Under the pieces are notes generated by a model. That model saw only the letters and a program-made list of their open reading frames with translations, did no database searches and was not told the origin of the DNA. Positions 24,901 through 38,900 of a stretch of 64,000 bases of DNA are shown one piece after another. The position numbers were made by a program, and so were the translations under genes. The stretch lies in the NCBI RefSeq assembly GCF_000237925.1, contig NC_031497.1, forward strand, positions 21,062,325 to 21,126,324, given 5' to 3'. The first letter of the stretch is position 1; each line of letters starts with the position of its first letter. The stretch comes from Schistosoma mansoni. Lineage: Eukaryota; Platyhelminthes; Trematoda; Strigeidida; Schistosomatidae.

Positions 24901-27900
24901 TCAAGCATTTCTGAGCATTTTTTCCATCAATTTGATGAGTGAGTGCTTCATAAATAACATAATTTTCACTGAGTGTTTTATTTAAACCTCTAATGATTGC
25001 TCCATTTGTCTTTTTTTCATCTGGCAAGTTGGGATGCTTTACAATGATCTAATCATAAAAGACATATATACATAGTTGTAGACAATCAAAATAAAGCCTC
25101 CATGAAAATTCATGCTCTTATATATCGCACTGATTTACTGGGTGAATTGAATAATGTTCGATTGTATTAAACAGTGAAATAAACATTGTCAATATGACAT
25201 CCTCCAGTAGACTCTGTTATGATAATGTTTTCTTTTTATCTCTTGTTTTAGTTTTTGCTATGTTTAATTCGATTGTTTTAGTCGAAATAATTTATGTTAT
25301 GATCGTTTGCTACTTTTTCTTTATAGTCTTTCTTCAAAATACTCACTTCTAGCTTCCCTTTTCCTTCATCTCTCTCTCTCTATTTTTTTTTTTTGTCTAT
25401 CTAACTAACTAGCTGATAGTTACTTGTATATTTCCCCTTTTTATTTTGAGAAGAGAAAAGTACTTCTCATCAATTGTTTATCAGCTGATTATGTTGAAAA
25501 TTTTAAAGTGTATATCAATATAGATGTACATAACATATTGGTAAATGATTCTATTCTACATAAATAGTCTAATTCATTGAACCACTATTCATGTTGCTTT
25601 TGACTTATTTTCTGGTTATGAAGGTTTTAGAGAAAAGATTTTTTTTTAAAAAACAAAAACGCAAATTGAATTAGTTTGATAAGTTGTGTAATGTTGCCTT
25701 GGAAAAATCTTTCTTTCCCACTCCTCGAATGCATTCAGAATTTCGATTAGAATCGTGTTTCTCTGAGTATAGGAAAGTCCCCTGACTGGCGATTGTATAT
25801 GTATATAGATATAAGTGTATTCGTCGATCATTTTAGATAAGTATATATACAGGAAATGTATAAAATTCTATGACAAAAAAAAATACTTTCTGTGTACATT
25901 TTCATTCCTATTTACTGACATAATTAGCTCATTGAATGTTTATGTAAGTTAGAAAGAGCTTTCTTTCTTTTTCTTTTCCTATCTGAAACGATTAAATTTC
26001 ATTGTATTTTCTCGTTGACATTGTTATCATTATCGACAAAATCCTCAGTCTAATTATAAATACACTTTTCTGTAAATTTTCTATCAAATTCTTTTAGAGT
26101 AAGATCTATGACAGATTTCTAAAGTGATTTATTTCGCTTTTTTTAAAGTGTTTTCTTTTTATTGAGATAGAACAAGCATAAAATGTTGTATTCTGTGAAA
26201 TGTAATATTGATTGTAAATTAAAACTCATTAATAGATAGCCCCCAAATGCCCTGGTACGCCCGAGAGTGGGGAAGGCCCGTCCTCTCTCTCGAAATGCTT
26301 TCACATGGCCACGCGTATGTATCCTCCACCAGAGAAGTCCTACTCACTGCCTTCTCGTTGGACGGGGTGTTGTTTACGAAATTCAGAGGACGAAAAGCGA
26401 ATGTCTGGCACTTTAACCGGGTTGGTGGATACGGTGAGTTCACCTAGGGGAGTTGGAAAACCCTGATTCTAAACCAATGGTGCACATGGGTTCCAGTATC
26501 CTGAGGGGACAAATGGCGTATATACCAGTCGTCGGTCACTGGCTTCCATGGGACTGTATCTCCTGAAGTTTCTCCACTGCCTTGTTGATCAGACCTTTAG
26601 ATCAAAGGCTCTGGATGTGGCCCTCACACAATTAAATTAAATGACATATTTTTTTGTATGGTGCATATTTATCTAGTTCCTCCTTGTACCAATAAATAAA
26701 TAAATAGACACTAATAAATAAATTCAGATTGTTGACTTAATTGTAGCAATCTCTTTTTTTAACAGTGTTATCTTTTCAACTTATCCAAATTTAACGAATT
26801 CACGTGCTGTTTCACACGATTTTCTCCACTGACAGATCATTGAATAATAAGCATTGTAATATTGTCGAATTGTTATAAGTAATCGAATTCAGTCAGTTGT
26901 TTTGACCATTAATTTATGTCTCATAAGATTCTGGAACTGTGTAGGCGATTGATAATATTATCCTTGCGTTAGCTGGTGTGAGGTTAAAACTCTGAATAGG
27001 AAGGAGGTTGAAATAACACAAGTTCTTTCATGATTATAGATATGGATTTCTAATGAATGCTAACCAACAAGAAACTTAGACTTAATTTCTTTCTGTTGGT
27101 GAATTCCAGTCGCTTCTTTACTTCACAACTTGATGTATAAATACTCTTCTAAAAATTGATTTTTTTTTCACATCTCACAATGAAGATGAGTGTACAGAAA
27201 GCTTAAATTGAAGTTAAAAGTAATATAATGCGAAAACTAAAAAAATCCTGATGTTTAACGTTTACTAAGCGAAGAAAAGAAAACCAGCATGACCATTCCA
27301 TTATTTGTCACTTATTAATTTCCATGAAATACAATTGAAATGTCCTCAATTAATTTAACCACCAAAATGTCCTAATCTGTTTGTTTTATTCAGATTTTTT
27401 TACTGTTAAATAAAATCAAAACAAAAAAATCTTGCAGTGCAATTCATCTCATAATATAATAACCTTTTGGACAGTTTTTGTGCACTTACGTATTTCTTTA
27501 CTACTATAAATACACAGTTGGGTGGGGGGGGTTAAATAATTTTTTGTTGTTGTTACTATGATAGCTGAGATTCATTCATATTTTTTTACAGTTTTGGATT
27601 AAAATAATTGATTATAATATATTGTTGTTACTTTTTTATATTGAGCTGAATGTATTTGAATGAAAGTTCTACTCAATGCCTTTTGGGTTCATAAAAGGGA
27701 GGTCGACAGGAAGATCTTCAACCGTGAAATCATGGAGCCTTGTGCAACATAATTGATTTGTTCAATTTTATTTACTTTATAAATAATAGAGAAAAAGAAG
27801 ACGACAGAAGCAAAGTGGTGAATAGATTACACTTAGACACAAAAAGTGAATGGATAGGTACTAAATATAAGGGCATTAACATTGGATCGCAGTAATGAAT

Positions 27901-29958
27901 CTGCATTGTTTGTCCTATAAAACGTGCAGTGTTCAGTGAATAATTATCAATGTTTCTTAAATTTAAAAACATACTACACACTTCTTTATACTATGCAAAC
28001 TAACTTTCATGTATTGGCAACATATACTGATCTGGTTGTCGTGATTGTATCTTCTCTAAATAAATCCCATATCATTTGACATCTCACATTTGTGTAACGG
28101 ACGCCAAAATCGCCTAATTTTATACAAGTTCACTTTATCGTTGACTGATTTAAAATTCTGGTTTGAAACTCGGTATCATTTCAATATTGGGTGATCCAAA
28201 CCATTACAAAATAAATTAAAACTCGTAGTGGTTGAATAAGTGAGTGGCTATCTAGACTCTATAACCAAGTGAATAACGTGTTGGCATTTGAAGTGAAAGG
28301 TAATGGTCTCGAATCCTTGATTGAAAATAAACTTTGGAACCCAGGCATACCCATCTGACAAGTTCCAACTATGATGAGATGCTCGTTCTAGATTGCACTA
28401 CTAACCACATTCCATGTGTTCTATATGATCACATTTATAAAGTTATTCAACCCATATATTAGTTTATTGACAAAAAAGAACACAGTTGAGTCATCAACAG
28501 GATTTGGACATTTGAAAATATTTTTATTAGTTTCTCTGGTATTTTTAATGATATTTTAGTGTTCAGTATTATGTCAAGCCCACATGGGTTATTCTAGCAT
28601 CCGAATGTATCAGCTTGTTCATTCTTCTTGAGTCACATTTGACTTTGCCGATTACTCGCTAATTAACCTCGACTGTTTTCATTTAAGTGTATATGTATTT
28701 CTTACCCTATTCATCACATTTCCGTAGCTTATTTTTATCTGGTTATAGAAATCGAATCACGCTCCACGAAATCGAGTTGGCTCACTCAGATTCTCCGCTT
28801 CGCTTCACTTTCGTGCTTTTCATTTTGAATGTCTGTCTGGATAAACGAGTGCTTGAAATAACTTCATCCAACACGACCCATATTTGACTTCTTATTACTG
28901 TCGTCACATAAAGAAGGTTAGTCTAGGTGTAATATACAGAGTTAAATAATAGATTTATATTCATAGAATATTTATATACGTCTATCGAAATTCGAGTCAG
29001 GTCAACGGTTTACAAAAACATAACAATTATTTCGTTTGTGTGTATCTATCTCAGCTATAAATTCTCGTCATCAACTCAATATGATGGTCAACACAATTTG
29101 ACGTTACACTGAAAAACTAATAAAACTTAGGAAGCAATGGACAGTTGTTATATTGTAGCTTAAGATTCATCAACACCTGGCTATGATTCAAAGGTTGATG
29201 TTACTTTATGCTGTCCATCGCCTCTATCTAATTATACAAAATTTCTGCAGTTCTATTCAACATGAGAAAAGGAACTGTATAAGTACGAAAGTCACAAGGC
29301 TACCATGATATAAATTTCTAGAATAATCTACAAACAGGAATTATGGACTAATTTATCATACAATGACAGAAAGATTACCTCGTTATATCATGAACTGATT
29401 GGATTTGGAAATTGGAATCATTCTTGCAATCTAACCTAATTGTTTAAAGCTTATCCATTGCGAAATCTAAAACTCTAAGTCGTGATCTCAAAGAGAACAC
29501 TAGTAAGGCTGTTTTTAAAATAAAGCATGAGAGATAACTAGTGTTGTTCAGTATTTCGCTAACCAGTTCTTTAACTAGAAATCATCAGTTTGTACCGAAA
29601 ATCCCCATCGATACCAAAAGAATCAATCTCAATTTTTTTTCAAAAAAAAAAACTTATAAATCAGATCTTTTTCCCTTGGAAGTTGGTTTCAACAAGAGAT
29701 TGAGACATGATTTTTACTCGATCTTATTATTATGCAAAATATACTTGTTGTTAAATTATATTCATAAACATAGACTGATATATTAGTCTCCTTTAAGAAA
29801 AAAAAATTCCTTTCTCTAAATGTCTATTACTTATATACTTTGGTTATAGACACGTATATCCGTGATTGAAATGATTAGACAATATGGATATTATTCTTAC
29901 TGATCTTTCTCCTTAAACAGAACAGTCTATAAGAACTGATAGTTTATGTATGTACTTG

Positions 29959-29995
<37 letters not shown>

Positions 29996-32900
29996 TCACT
30001 ATATGGTAAATACATCAATTTATTTGCATGTAGAATAAAAGAAACAATCTTATCTTCTTAGGTTTTTTTTGTGTTTTTCCTTCCACCTATCTTTGTTTAT
30101 TTTTCCTATACAGTTTTTCATTGTGTTTCTTTCCTTTCGAGCAAAAAAAAGAAAAAAGAAAAAAAAGAGGAAACCTTAAAAATCTTTATCACTCTCAATA
30201 TGAAAAAAAACGCATAGAAACATAAGATGAGCTTAATTTAATCCATTGCCAACAAACAAACAAAAAATAGGAAAATTTGTATATGCAATTTAATCACTAA
30301 CAGCTGAGTAATATTCACATGCAATTTTTGTAAATGATACATTCCTCCCATTATTATTACAAAAAAAGAGGATAAATTAACCAATTTCATGTCAATTACA
30401 TAATAAAAAACCAAGATTATTTATATGTATAGTTATGTAGTTTATATATATAGAGAGAGTGATTGAATTGAATGTAATATAATATTGTTCTTATTGAACT
30501 TTTATTACTATTCTGGTCCTAGGATATTTCCTTGAAAAAGCTTGAACCAGATTACCAGGCGAAATAATGTATTTACTTCAAATTCATTCGGTGAAATTTT
30601 ACAAATATATTATTATCAGAAGGGGTTTTTTTGTGGAGATTTTAGTAATTTTATAGAGTTGAGATCATGAGTCAAATGAAGCTAGACAACCAGGGAAATC
30701 CTGGAAGCACTGCTTGACGGCCGTTTCGTCCTACTGTGCGACTCTTCAGCAGTGCTCGCTAGTGACTGGCTCCATGAGGTATTTCCTGAAGTTCTAATGA
30801 GAAGCAGTATCCAGTGGAGTTCAAACGGGTCTGTTGAGAGATATCAACTTATTGATGACATTGGTGAATGGTTGCTCAATTTCGTGGATTGGATGCCGGG
30901 TCAGTGGTCTATCGGTTAAGTGCTCTGCCGCAAGAATGGTAGGTCCTGTGATCAAATCTCGCGAAGTGGAATCGTGGATGCGCACTGTTGAGGAGTCCCA
31001 AAATAGGACGAAACGGCGTCAAGGCAGTCCTTCCAGGTTTTCCCTGGGTTGGGCTGCCTTTCAATTTTTGCCTTCATAATCTCACTATATAAAATATATT
31101 ATTCAAATTTTAATGTCTTACATCAACTTGGCACCCAAATATTGTGAAACTATTCGCTCTAATTTAGACGAAAGTTCTTATATATTCTGGTCAACATTAT
31201 TCAGTATTTAATTTAAATGAAAATGAGCCTTGTTTGCAATTATTTGATATTTAATATTAATAGTGTATATGTTTTGTGAAAAAAAAATATATACTGATAT
31301 GGATAATTCTCAATTACGGCCATCTTGAAGCTAGTCACCAGTGAACACATGATTATTATCAGAATGGGGATTTGTGAGGATTGAAGTGTGTTTGAAGTTG
31401 TTTTCATTAGTCGATCTAAGCTGGACCTCCGTTAAATCGATTGAAGTTAGACATTAACACTGTTGGATGCCCGCTCAATGTTCTCGAGATTAAGCGTTCG
31501 TGCGAGAGACTGGAAGTCTAAAGATCGAGTCCCGCTTGCGAGATCGTGGATAAGCACCATTGAAGAGTCCTGTACTAGGACAAAACGGCTGTCCATTGCT
31601 TCCAGGTTCTCAATAGTGGTCTAGCTTAGATCGAATCATGGATTCAACTTTAAACATACCTCAATCTCCACAAATCCCCATTCTGATAATTTCTCAATTA
31701 CACATTATTGATGACAGGTAACTGAGGCTATTTGAAATTTTTTCTGAAAGATTAATTATATTTACCATAAACTATTATTTTATTGGACAGGGTATGATGG
31801 TTAAACCTTATATCTAGTCATTCAATAATCATGCCGTTACTTAATTTCGTAAATTTAAATTTCTATTGTTTATCCAAGATGCTTTTTTTTAGTATGTTAA
31901 TTTTTTTTGTCCCACTTTCAAGGGCATTCTAGACGTACATATACTTGGTAACTTGTTATCTTCAATAAACCTGAACGAAATTGTTCTCCTAGACTGACCG
32001 TTGTAAAATAAATTACGTCTTTTTCTATATTCATTATTCAAAGGCCTAAAAGAAAAAATAATAGAATAAACATTAAGATTATAGATACACCTACTTCTGA
32101 CTGCTCACTAGCACAAAACTACGTTCAGGGTATCCCGCTGACTACTTCCACTCAACTAACATTAAGATAAAGTCCACGCCATGTAGAAATACTTAGACCA
32201 GGGGTCATATTGCAACCTAATTGGTATAAATCAATCAACACTGAACAATAGGAACAACATTATACGAATTACAAACCAGGGATTGTTCAATGTATATATC
32301 TTATTCATTACTCTATCTTCATTTATCTGTATTGATTGATATTGAATCGAAATGATTATCCATAAAAACCTTTACGCATTCTTCAGCAATATCTCAGTTT
32401 CTTTATCAGCTTCAATTATATTTCTTTAATGGTACAAGATGTCGGTGATAGATACTATTGTACCAGTACATATACCTACGCGTCTTATGTATGTGTATAT
32501 GTCTGAGTCTTTATGTTGATTCATGCTGTTAGGGCAAAAACAATTAATCATTATTTGATTTTAATTTTCAATGGTAATTGTATACTTAGTTGTCGAAGAA
32601 TAAACGGAAGTAAATAAACAGAAAAGAAAGTGAATTCATTTAATTGCTGCCATAGCAATTCACTTTTTTTGTTGTTGAAACAAATAAAAATAAACAAGAA
32701 TACATACATAGAAAAAAAAATAGGATAATTAATTAACCAAGAATAAATTTGGTCTTCTTTTTTCCTGTTTTCAAATCAAATTTTCAACTAAGGACAGTTT
32801 GTTCACATAATCATCATTGAGTTATTATCATCAATATTATTATAGAAATTCTTTTAAATGATAAACAAATCTTTATTTGTAATGATCTTGTTCAATCAGT

Positions 32901-35900
32901 TATAAAGAGCGGTTGGTTGATGAATTCAGCCTCCTGTTACAAAGTAAAGAATCATAAGTTCGGTAATTGTACAATGTTGGCCAGACACTATCAGCAACAA
33001 CCTACTGTGGGAGAGAACAAACCAGATTCCAGCGGAGGAAGAAATCAGGAAGAAGCGCTGGAAGTGGATAGGACACACCTTGAGGAAAGCACTCAACTGC
33101 GTCACGAGGCAAGCCGTCACATGGAATTTTGAGCGGCAAAGGGGGAGAGGAATACCAAAAAACGAATTACTCCGAGAAATGGAGACAGACATGAGAATAC
33201 TGAATAAAAGTTGGATAGAACTAGAAAGAAAGGCCCAGGATAGAGTGGGTTGGAGAATGCTGATGGCGGCCTATGCTCCGTTCGGAGTAACAGGCGTAAG
33301 TAAGTAACAATGTTGGGTGATTCACAAAGCGAGAAATATTTGTGTGAAATAAAAATATCTATCTCAGTGGAAGGCTAATTTTAAGTAGCAAATTCAGAAA
33401 AAAAACGAATGAAAGTTACAAACCACAAGAATGAAATAGCACTGAATTCAAGAAGCCTTTGAATCCTAATTGTAAACCATGTAATGGAGTATAGACTTCC
33501 TGGTTGTACTTAAGAAAATGATAGTACTCCATATTTTCAGACGTTATTTAGTACAAATAGATTAATCCTTTACTTATCATCCTAAAAATGTAAATTGTGA
33601 AAAAAATCGATCCATGTCTTCTCTTTCAATGTTTGTAGTTGAGTATACAACTGATGTGTATGTAGTTTTAAACGTTTTGAGAATATTTTATTAATCCAGT
33701 ATTTTAGATACTTTACAACGTATATCATGTTGTAATGGTTTTATTAAATTCCCTAATCGATTAACTAAATATTGAAATATTAAATCTCAGTACTAATTCA
33801 TATCGATTACACAATTTTGTGTACACAAGTTGCACAAGTTTTTGATAATTTGTTTAATTATGAAACATAGGGAACCTTTCATTTGATCATGTCCCCTATA
33901 AACAAAGATCATGATTTGAATCTCACGAGGCAGGATCGTGGATGCATACTGCTGAGGAGTAGTTCCACAATAGGACAAAACGGTCGTCCAGTGCTTCCAG
34001 CTTTTCCATGATGGTCTAGCTTCAATTGATTCATGATCACAACTATTTGAAATTACTATAATATCCATAAAAACCCCCTTCTGATAAAGATCATGATCTT
34101 TATAACAATATCTGCTTTTTCAATGTGGTTTTAAAGCTTTCAAAATGTTTCCAAATTAATACCTTTTTAATAACATTTAAGATTTCCATTAATTTTCCCT
34201 ATTCAATAAATGATGAATAAATATACATTAATAGTTTAAGCTTATCAATTAATTTAGAGTTTAAATTATTTGCTGAAACATTTTGTCTGAAAAAAAATCT
34301 CGAATATTCTAACATGAATTTTCTGATGTGAATAGGTATGTGTGTGTGTGTTTGTTTTTTCCTTCTTTAAGACAATCACAGCTTTATTTTACTTTCATTC
34401 ACTTGTTTGTAGATTTGTAATCAATAAAGTATGTACACCCTTCAGTTAATGTACTAGAATTATCGGTTATTAGGTTTGATATGTTTTGTGAAGAATAGTT
34501 TAATTTTTAGGGGTTTTGTTTGTAGTATTACTGGAAACGTCCCCAAATGCCCTGGTACGGCCGAGAGTGGGGAGGGTCCGCTCTCCCTCACGAAATGCTG
34601 TCACATGGCCACGAGCATATATCCTCTTCCAGGGAAGTCCTACTCACTGCCTTCTCGTGGCATTACTGTTGTTTACGAAATTGAGAGGACGAAAAGCGAA
34701 TGTCTGTCGCTTTAACCGGGTTGGTGGACAAGGAGGGTCCATTTCCTTACGATGCTCCACTGCCTTGTGGATCAGATCTTTAAGTCAAAGGCTCCGGGTG
34801 TGGCCCTCTGAGAAAACCACCAGTTTCAGTTTGGGCACCTGTGCAGTATCCCAGCCCTCACACAAATCAAATGAGATTTGTATGGCGCATATGTATCTGG
34901 TGCTTCCTTGTACCAATATTTATGTGTTTAAATAAATAAATAAATATTACTGGAAACTAGGGATGACTTGACAACTGTTTCATTTTAGTATGGAATTCCT
35001 CACTAGTTCTAACTTTCTAGGGTTATAACTGAAGACTTTCATGTTTCATGGGGAGCCCTTTTGACCATGGAATCCTCATTCAGTGACTTACAGTTCCAGC
35101 TCTAATCGATTCATTTCATCATATGATGTTCAGTGTTAACCGTGATTCATCAATTCCAATGATCTTCATCGTAGAATAAAACAACTGTCCCATGCTCTTT
35201 GGTTTTCTATGACACCATAAATGTTACTAATCCGCAACGAATAACGTCTATAAACTATCAATAAATAAATGTATAGGAAATATAGTGGCTGGAGCAAAAA
35301 AAAATACAAGGTTGGTAGGATACTTGTAGAATAGATTGATCGTTGAATTGCTGAATAAATAAATTTCAAACGAAACTTGTTTGCTTGATTACTCTCTGTT
35401 TCCAAATACAACCAATAAAATATTGAATTATAGTTGTATTGAATACAATATCTGATCAATTCTACTTTTAACGTTGATAATATTCCATTAACTGATGGAA
35501 TATCCCAAAACGGAGTTCATATTGTTTAGATATATTGAATTAGAATGTATGTGACATGTTTGTTTGTTTGTGTGTGTGTGTGCGATCTTAAGTAAACAGT
35601 TTTTAATCACTTTAAATGAACTAGGAAAATTCAACATGATTGTGTATCAATAGGTACTATAATTAATAATGATAAATGATAATACTAATATTAATATTAA
35701 TGTTTTTTGTAATATATATGTTCATAATTTTAAAAAAAGATGAACACTAAGTATCCAATTAAATATAATGGAACAGGAAACAGTTTTTCTTTTTTCGTCC
35801 TAGATACAAATATTAGATGTTATCCATTGATTAAGTACATTAATTTTTTTATTTGCATTATAATTGGACTGATAGATATAGTTCTAGAAAAAAAAAGTAG

Positions 35901-38900
35901 CATTTGTTCCAGCTGTTGTTCCTATTCCCTCTCCCCCACATCACTTCCATTTATCAATATAATATCTGTTAAAGGTGGTGTTTTGTTAATTTGCTTGACA
36001 TAAAGTCTACACTACTGCTACACTACAGATCTATCATATACAATGCATTGTTTCACTTTTAGAAATTACTTTAAACGTCAGCTTTTCATTCGATCGTCAG
36101 AGAAATAAGCGTTAAATGAATATTCATTTTTGTCTTTATAGATTGTTATTCAAAGGATACAAAATAAGTAAAAAAAAAAGCGTAAATGTGCTTCAGAGCG
36201 GTTTTTGGTTCCACAATTAAGTAGCATAATCTTGCCCATCCATAAACGATATGGCCTGAAATCAAGTTTATACACGTGTGTTTGCTAAATAAGTTACATT
36301 ATCGATATGAACGGAAACTAATTTGGGGGACGTTATTCTCACTTAATTCGAAGCTTGTAAAACACTAACATTCAATTTTGTCCCTAGTTGATTCTACAAA
36401 CCATAAGCTTTCGTTTGATATATGATTCACTGTCATACCCTTTTCTGTACCAAAGCTACTGTAATTTAAACGTAACCTTTGGTGCTCTATTCATCTACCC
36501 TAATGCCAAGTTTGGAAATAAGTGTATTTTTCTAATTGTTTGTGCGTTGTGGTCATGTTAGTCAGCTACTTATTCATGTGTCTTTTTACACTAATGTCAA
36601 TCGAAATTGGAATCGCGAATGGATCGAGTAGTGTTCCAGTTGACCCATCTTTTCTCCCTCTTGCTTGTCAACCAATCATGTGATAAAATAGTTTTGGTCT
36701 CTCTCCCAGAGGTTAAACCAGTTAACCTGTCGTGTCAGGGCCTTAACCTATATTAAGACAAGTTCTGTCCTGTATATTAGTATATAGACAGATAAATGAC
36801 GTACAATTATTTGCTTGTAATTAAAAAAACTCAATATGTTGCCCTTTCCCATAATTAGCGAACATTTTTATGTAGGGAATGAACATAAAAATAATTACGA
36901 AGCAAAAGTGAATTATTTAAAAATGTCACAATATAGTGAATGACAAAAGTGACAGAAAGATAATTACAGAAAAAAAGTGTTCGTGAGAATTTTAACTCTT
37001 AAATAATTTGCCACTTTTTACATCAACATCATTCATTTTAACTAGCAAGTGTGCAATCTCAATAACAATCATTTTCGCTAACCTAATGTGCTATTTACAC
37101 ATTATATGTAGATGGCCTGTTGTAGTACACCTTTATAATAGAACACATATTGAAGTATTATTATGGAGTTGCAGAGATTGTGGGATTTCACTGATATCAC
37201 GGACGGATATAAGTTAGACAACCGTTGAAAATCTGGGAGCACTGAATAGCCATTTTGTTCTAGTATAGGACTCCTCAACAGTGTGTATCTACTACCCTGA
37301 AAGTGGGAATCCAACCCAGGATATGTACGTTATTGGAGCACGGCTCAGTGGTCTAGAAGTTAGCGTTCACGCACGGAATCGAATGTTCGTATGTTTGTCG
37401 ACAGACACTCGTGAAATGTCACATACTAGGACAAAACATCTGTTCAGTGCTCTCAGGTTTTCACTGTTTGTTTAACTTTGACCAGCTAGTGATTTCAATG
37501 AAATTTCGGAGTATTTATTAGTGTATTCATTAAAAATAATCAACCATTCAATACTTTTAAAAAATTTGTAATAATCAATTCCACAGTTAACAAACTGAAC
37601 AAGGTATTTTTCCATATCAATAAATCACTAAAAATCAGTCATTTTTCATTTGCATTTTTTTCTCTGTTACTATCCTACCTGGTTCCGTTGTTTTCCGTCT
37701 ATATTTACGTAATTCCTGTTGTTGTTTTGTTTCTCAATCTCAAAAAGATTACATCATTTCACTAGTCAGAAATATGTTATACATACTTGTTCTAGCTTCA
37801 TAAAAGGAACTAATTGCAACAAATAGATTTTGTTTAATTTCACCATAACTTATGAAATTCAAGACGTAAACCATGGAATCAATGATCATTTGATTAATAA
37901 TCAATTTTTTAAGTATAACATACACATACTCAATAAATTTTTATGGTATTCCACTGTAAAATAAACCAATCGACTATAGAAATTAGAGTAACATATTTTA
38001 CGCGGGAATGATTTCTTAAGGATAGAAATAGTGAGAGAAAGAGAGGGGGGAGAGACGGCCGTTTTGTCCTACTAGGGGACTCCTCAGCAGTACGTATCCA
38101 CGATCCCGCCTCGCGAGATTCGAACCCAACACCTATCAGTCTCGCACGCGAGCGCTTAACCCCTAGACCACTGAGCTGGCATCCAACGGTGTTAATGTCT
38201 AACTTCAACCAATTCACGAAATTAAGCTACCGTCCACCATTGTCTTCAGTGAGTTGATATCATAATTAATAATAGTTGGAAAGATATTTAAAAGAATATG
38301 CAAGACAATTTATGATTACATGATTGGTTATATTCAATACTTATTGACTGTACTTAATAAATATAAAAAAGTAAGAAAAAATATTTTATTAACTTCTTTA
38401 TTTTATCCAATTTATCTTATGAAGAAATTAACTAATCAAATGCTTTAGAGACTGATCAGTGGCAGTCCTAAACATCAATGGGAAGATTCAAACAAACAAT
38501 ACCAAGTGAATTCAAACTTCACGCCATTGCACAAGCAAGTTGCTATCAGGACTCAGTAGCTGAGTGGATAAAACGATGATGTTTGAAGCGAAAGGTACTG
38601 GGTTCGAGTCCCAGACTGAACATCAACTCTGAGATACAGGTACACTCAGTTGATGAATCCCGAATAGGACGAAACGCGCGTCCTGGATTTCACTGATAGC
38701 CACTATCCATCTTTGCTTACAATCAAGTACCTTTTTATACATTTTAGAGAAGAAAGTATATATATATATATATATTAACCTCCACTTTGTTTGTTTAAAC
38801 TTTATCGAGTTTATGGCACAGTTGAGATATTTTGACAAGTCGTAACATTGAGTTTTGGCATTGGCTTTAATTGTATATGAAACATCAACTTGTTTTATGC

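Larger units (their letters stand above)
30613..31090 (+). mobile_element. Family B element, full, hammerhead motif in each terminal repeat
   Basis: Best copy for the layout of the family. The left inverted repeat (outer end TATCAGAAGGGG, inner CATGAGTCAAATGAAGCTAG) carries a - strand hammerhead motif (30707-30755). A middle segment follows, then a + strand tRNA-like head (A box region CAGTGGTCTATCGG at about 30902; B box region ATCAAATCTCGC at about 30951-30962), then a + strand hammerhead motif (30982-31030) and the start of the right inverted repeat. The T-run in CCAGGTTTTCCC, just past the right hammerhead, is a plausible Pol III terminator. The outer right end is diverged. Confidence 0.8.

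Noticed and set aside
29960-29990. Trinucleotide runs (also 22190-22235, 43879-43911, 60467-60499) as a possible CRISPR or satellite array
   Set aside because: Simple microsatellites; no spacer-repeat pattern, and the organism is a eukaryote.
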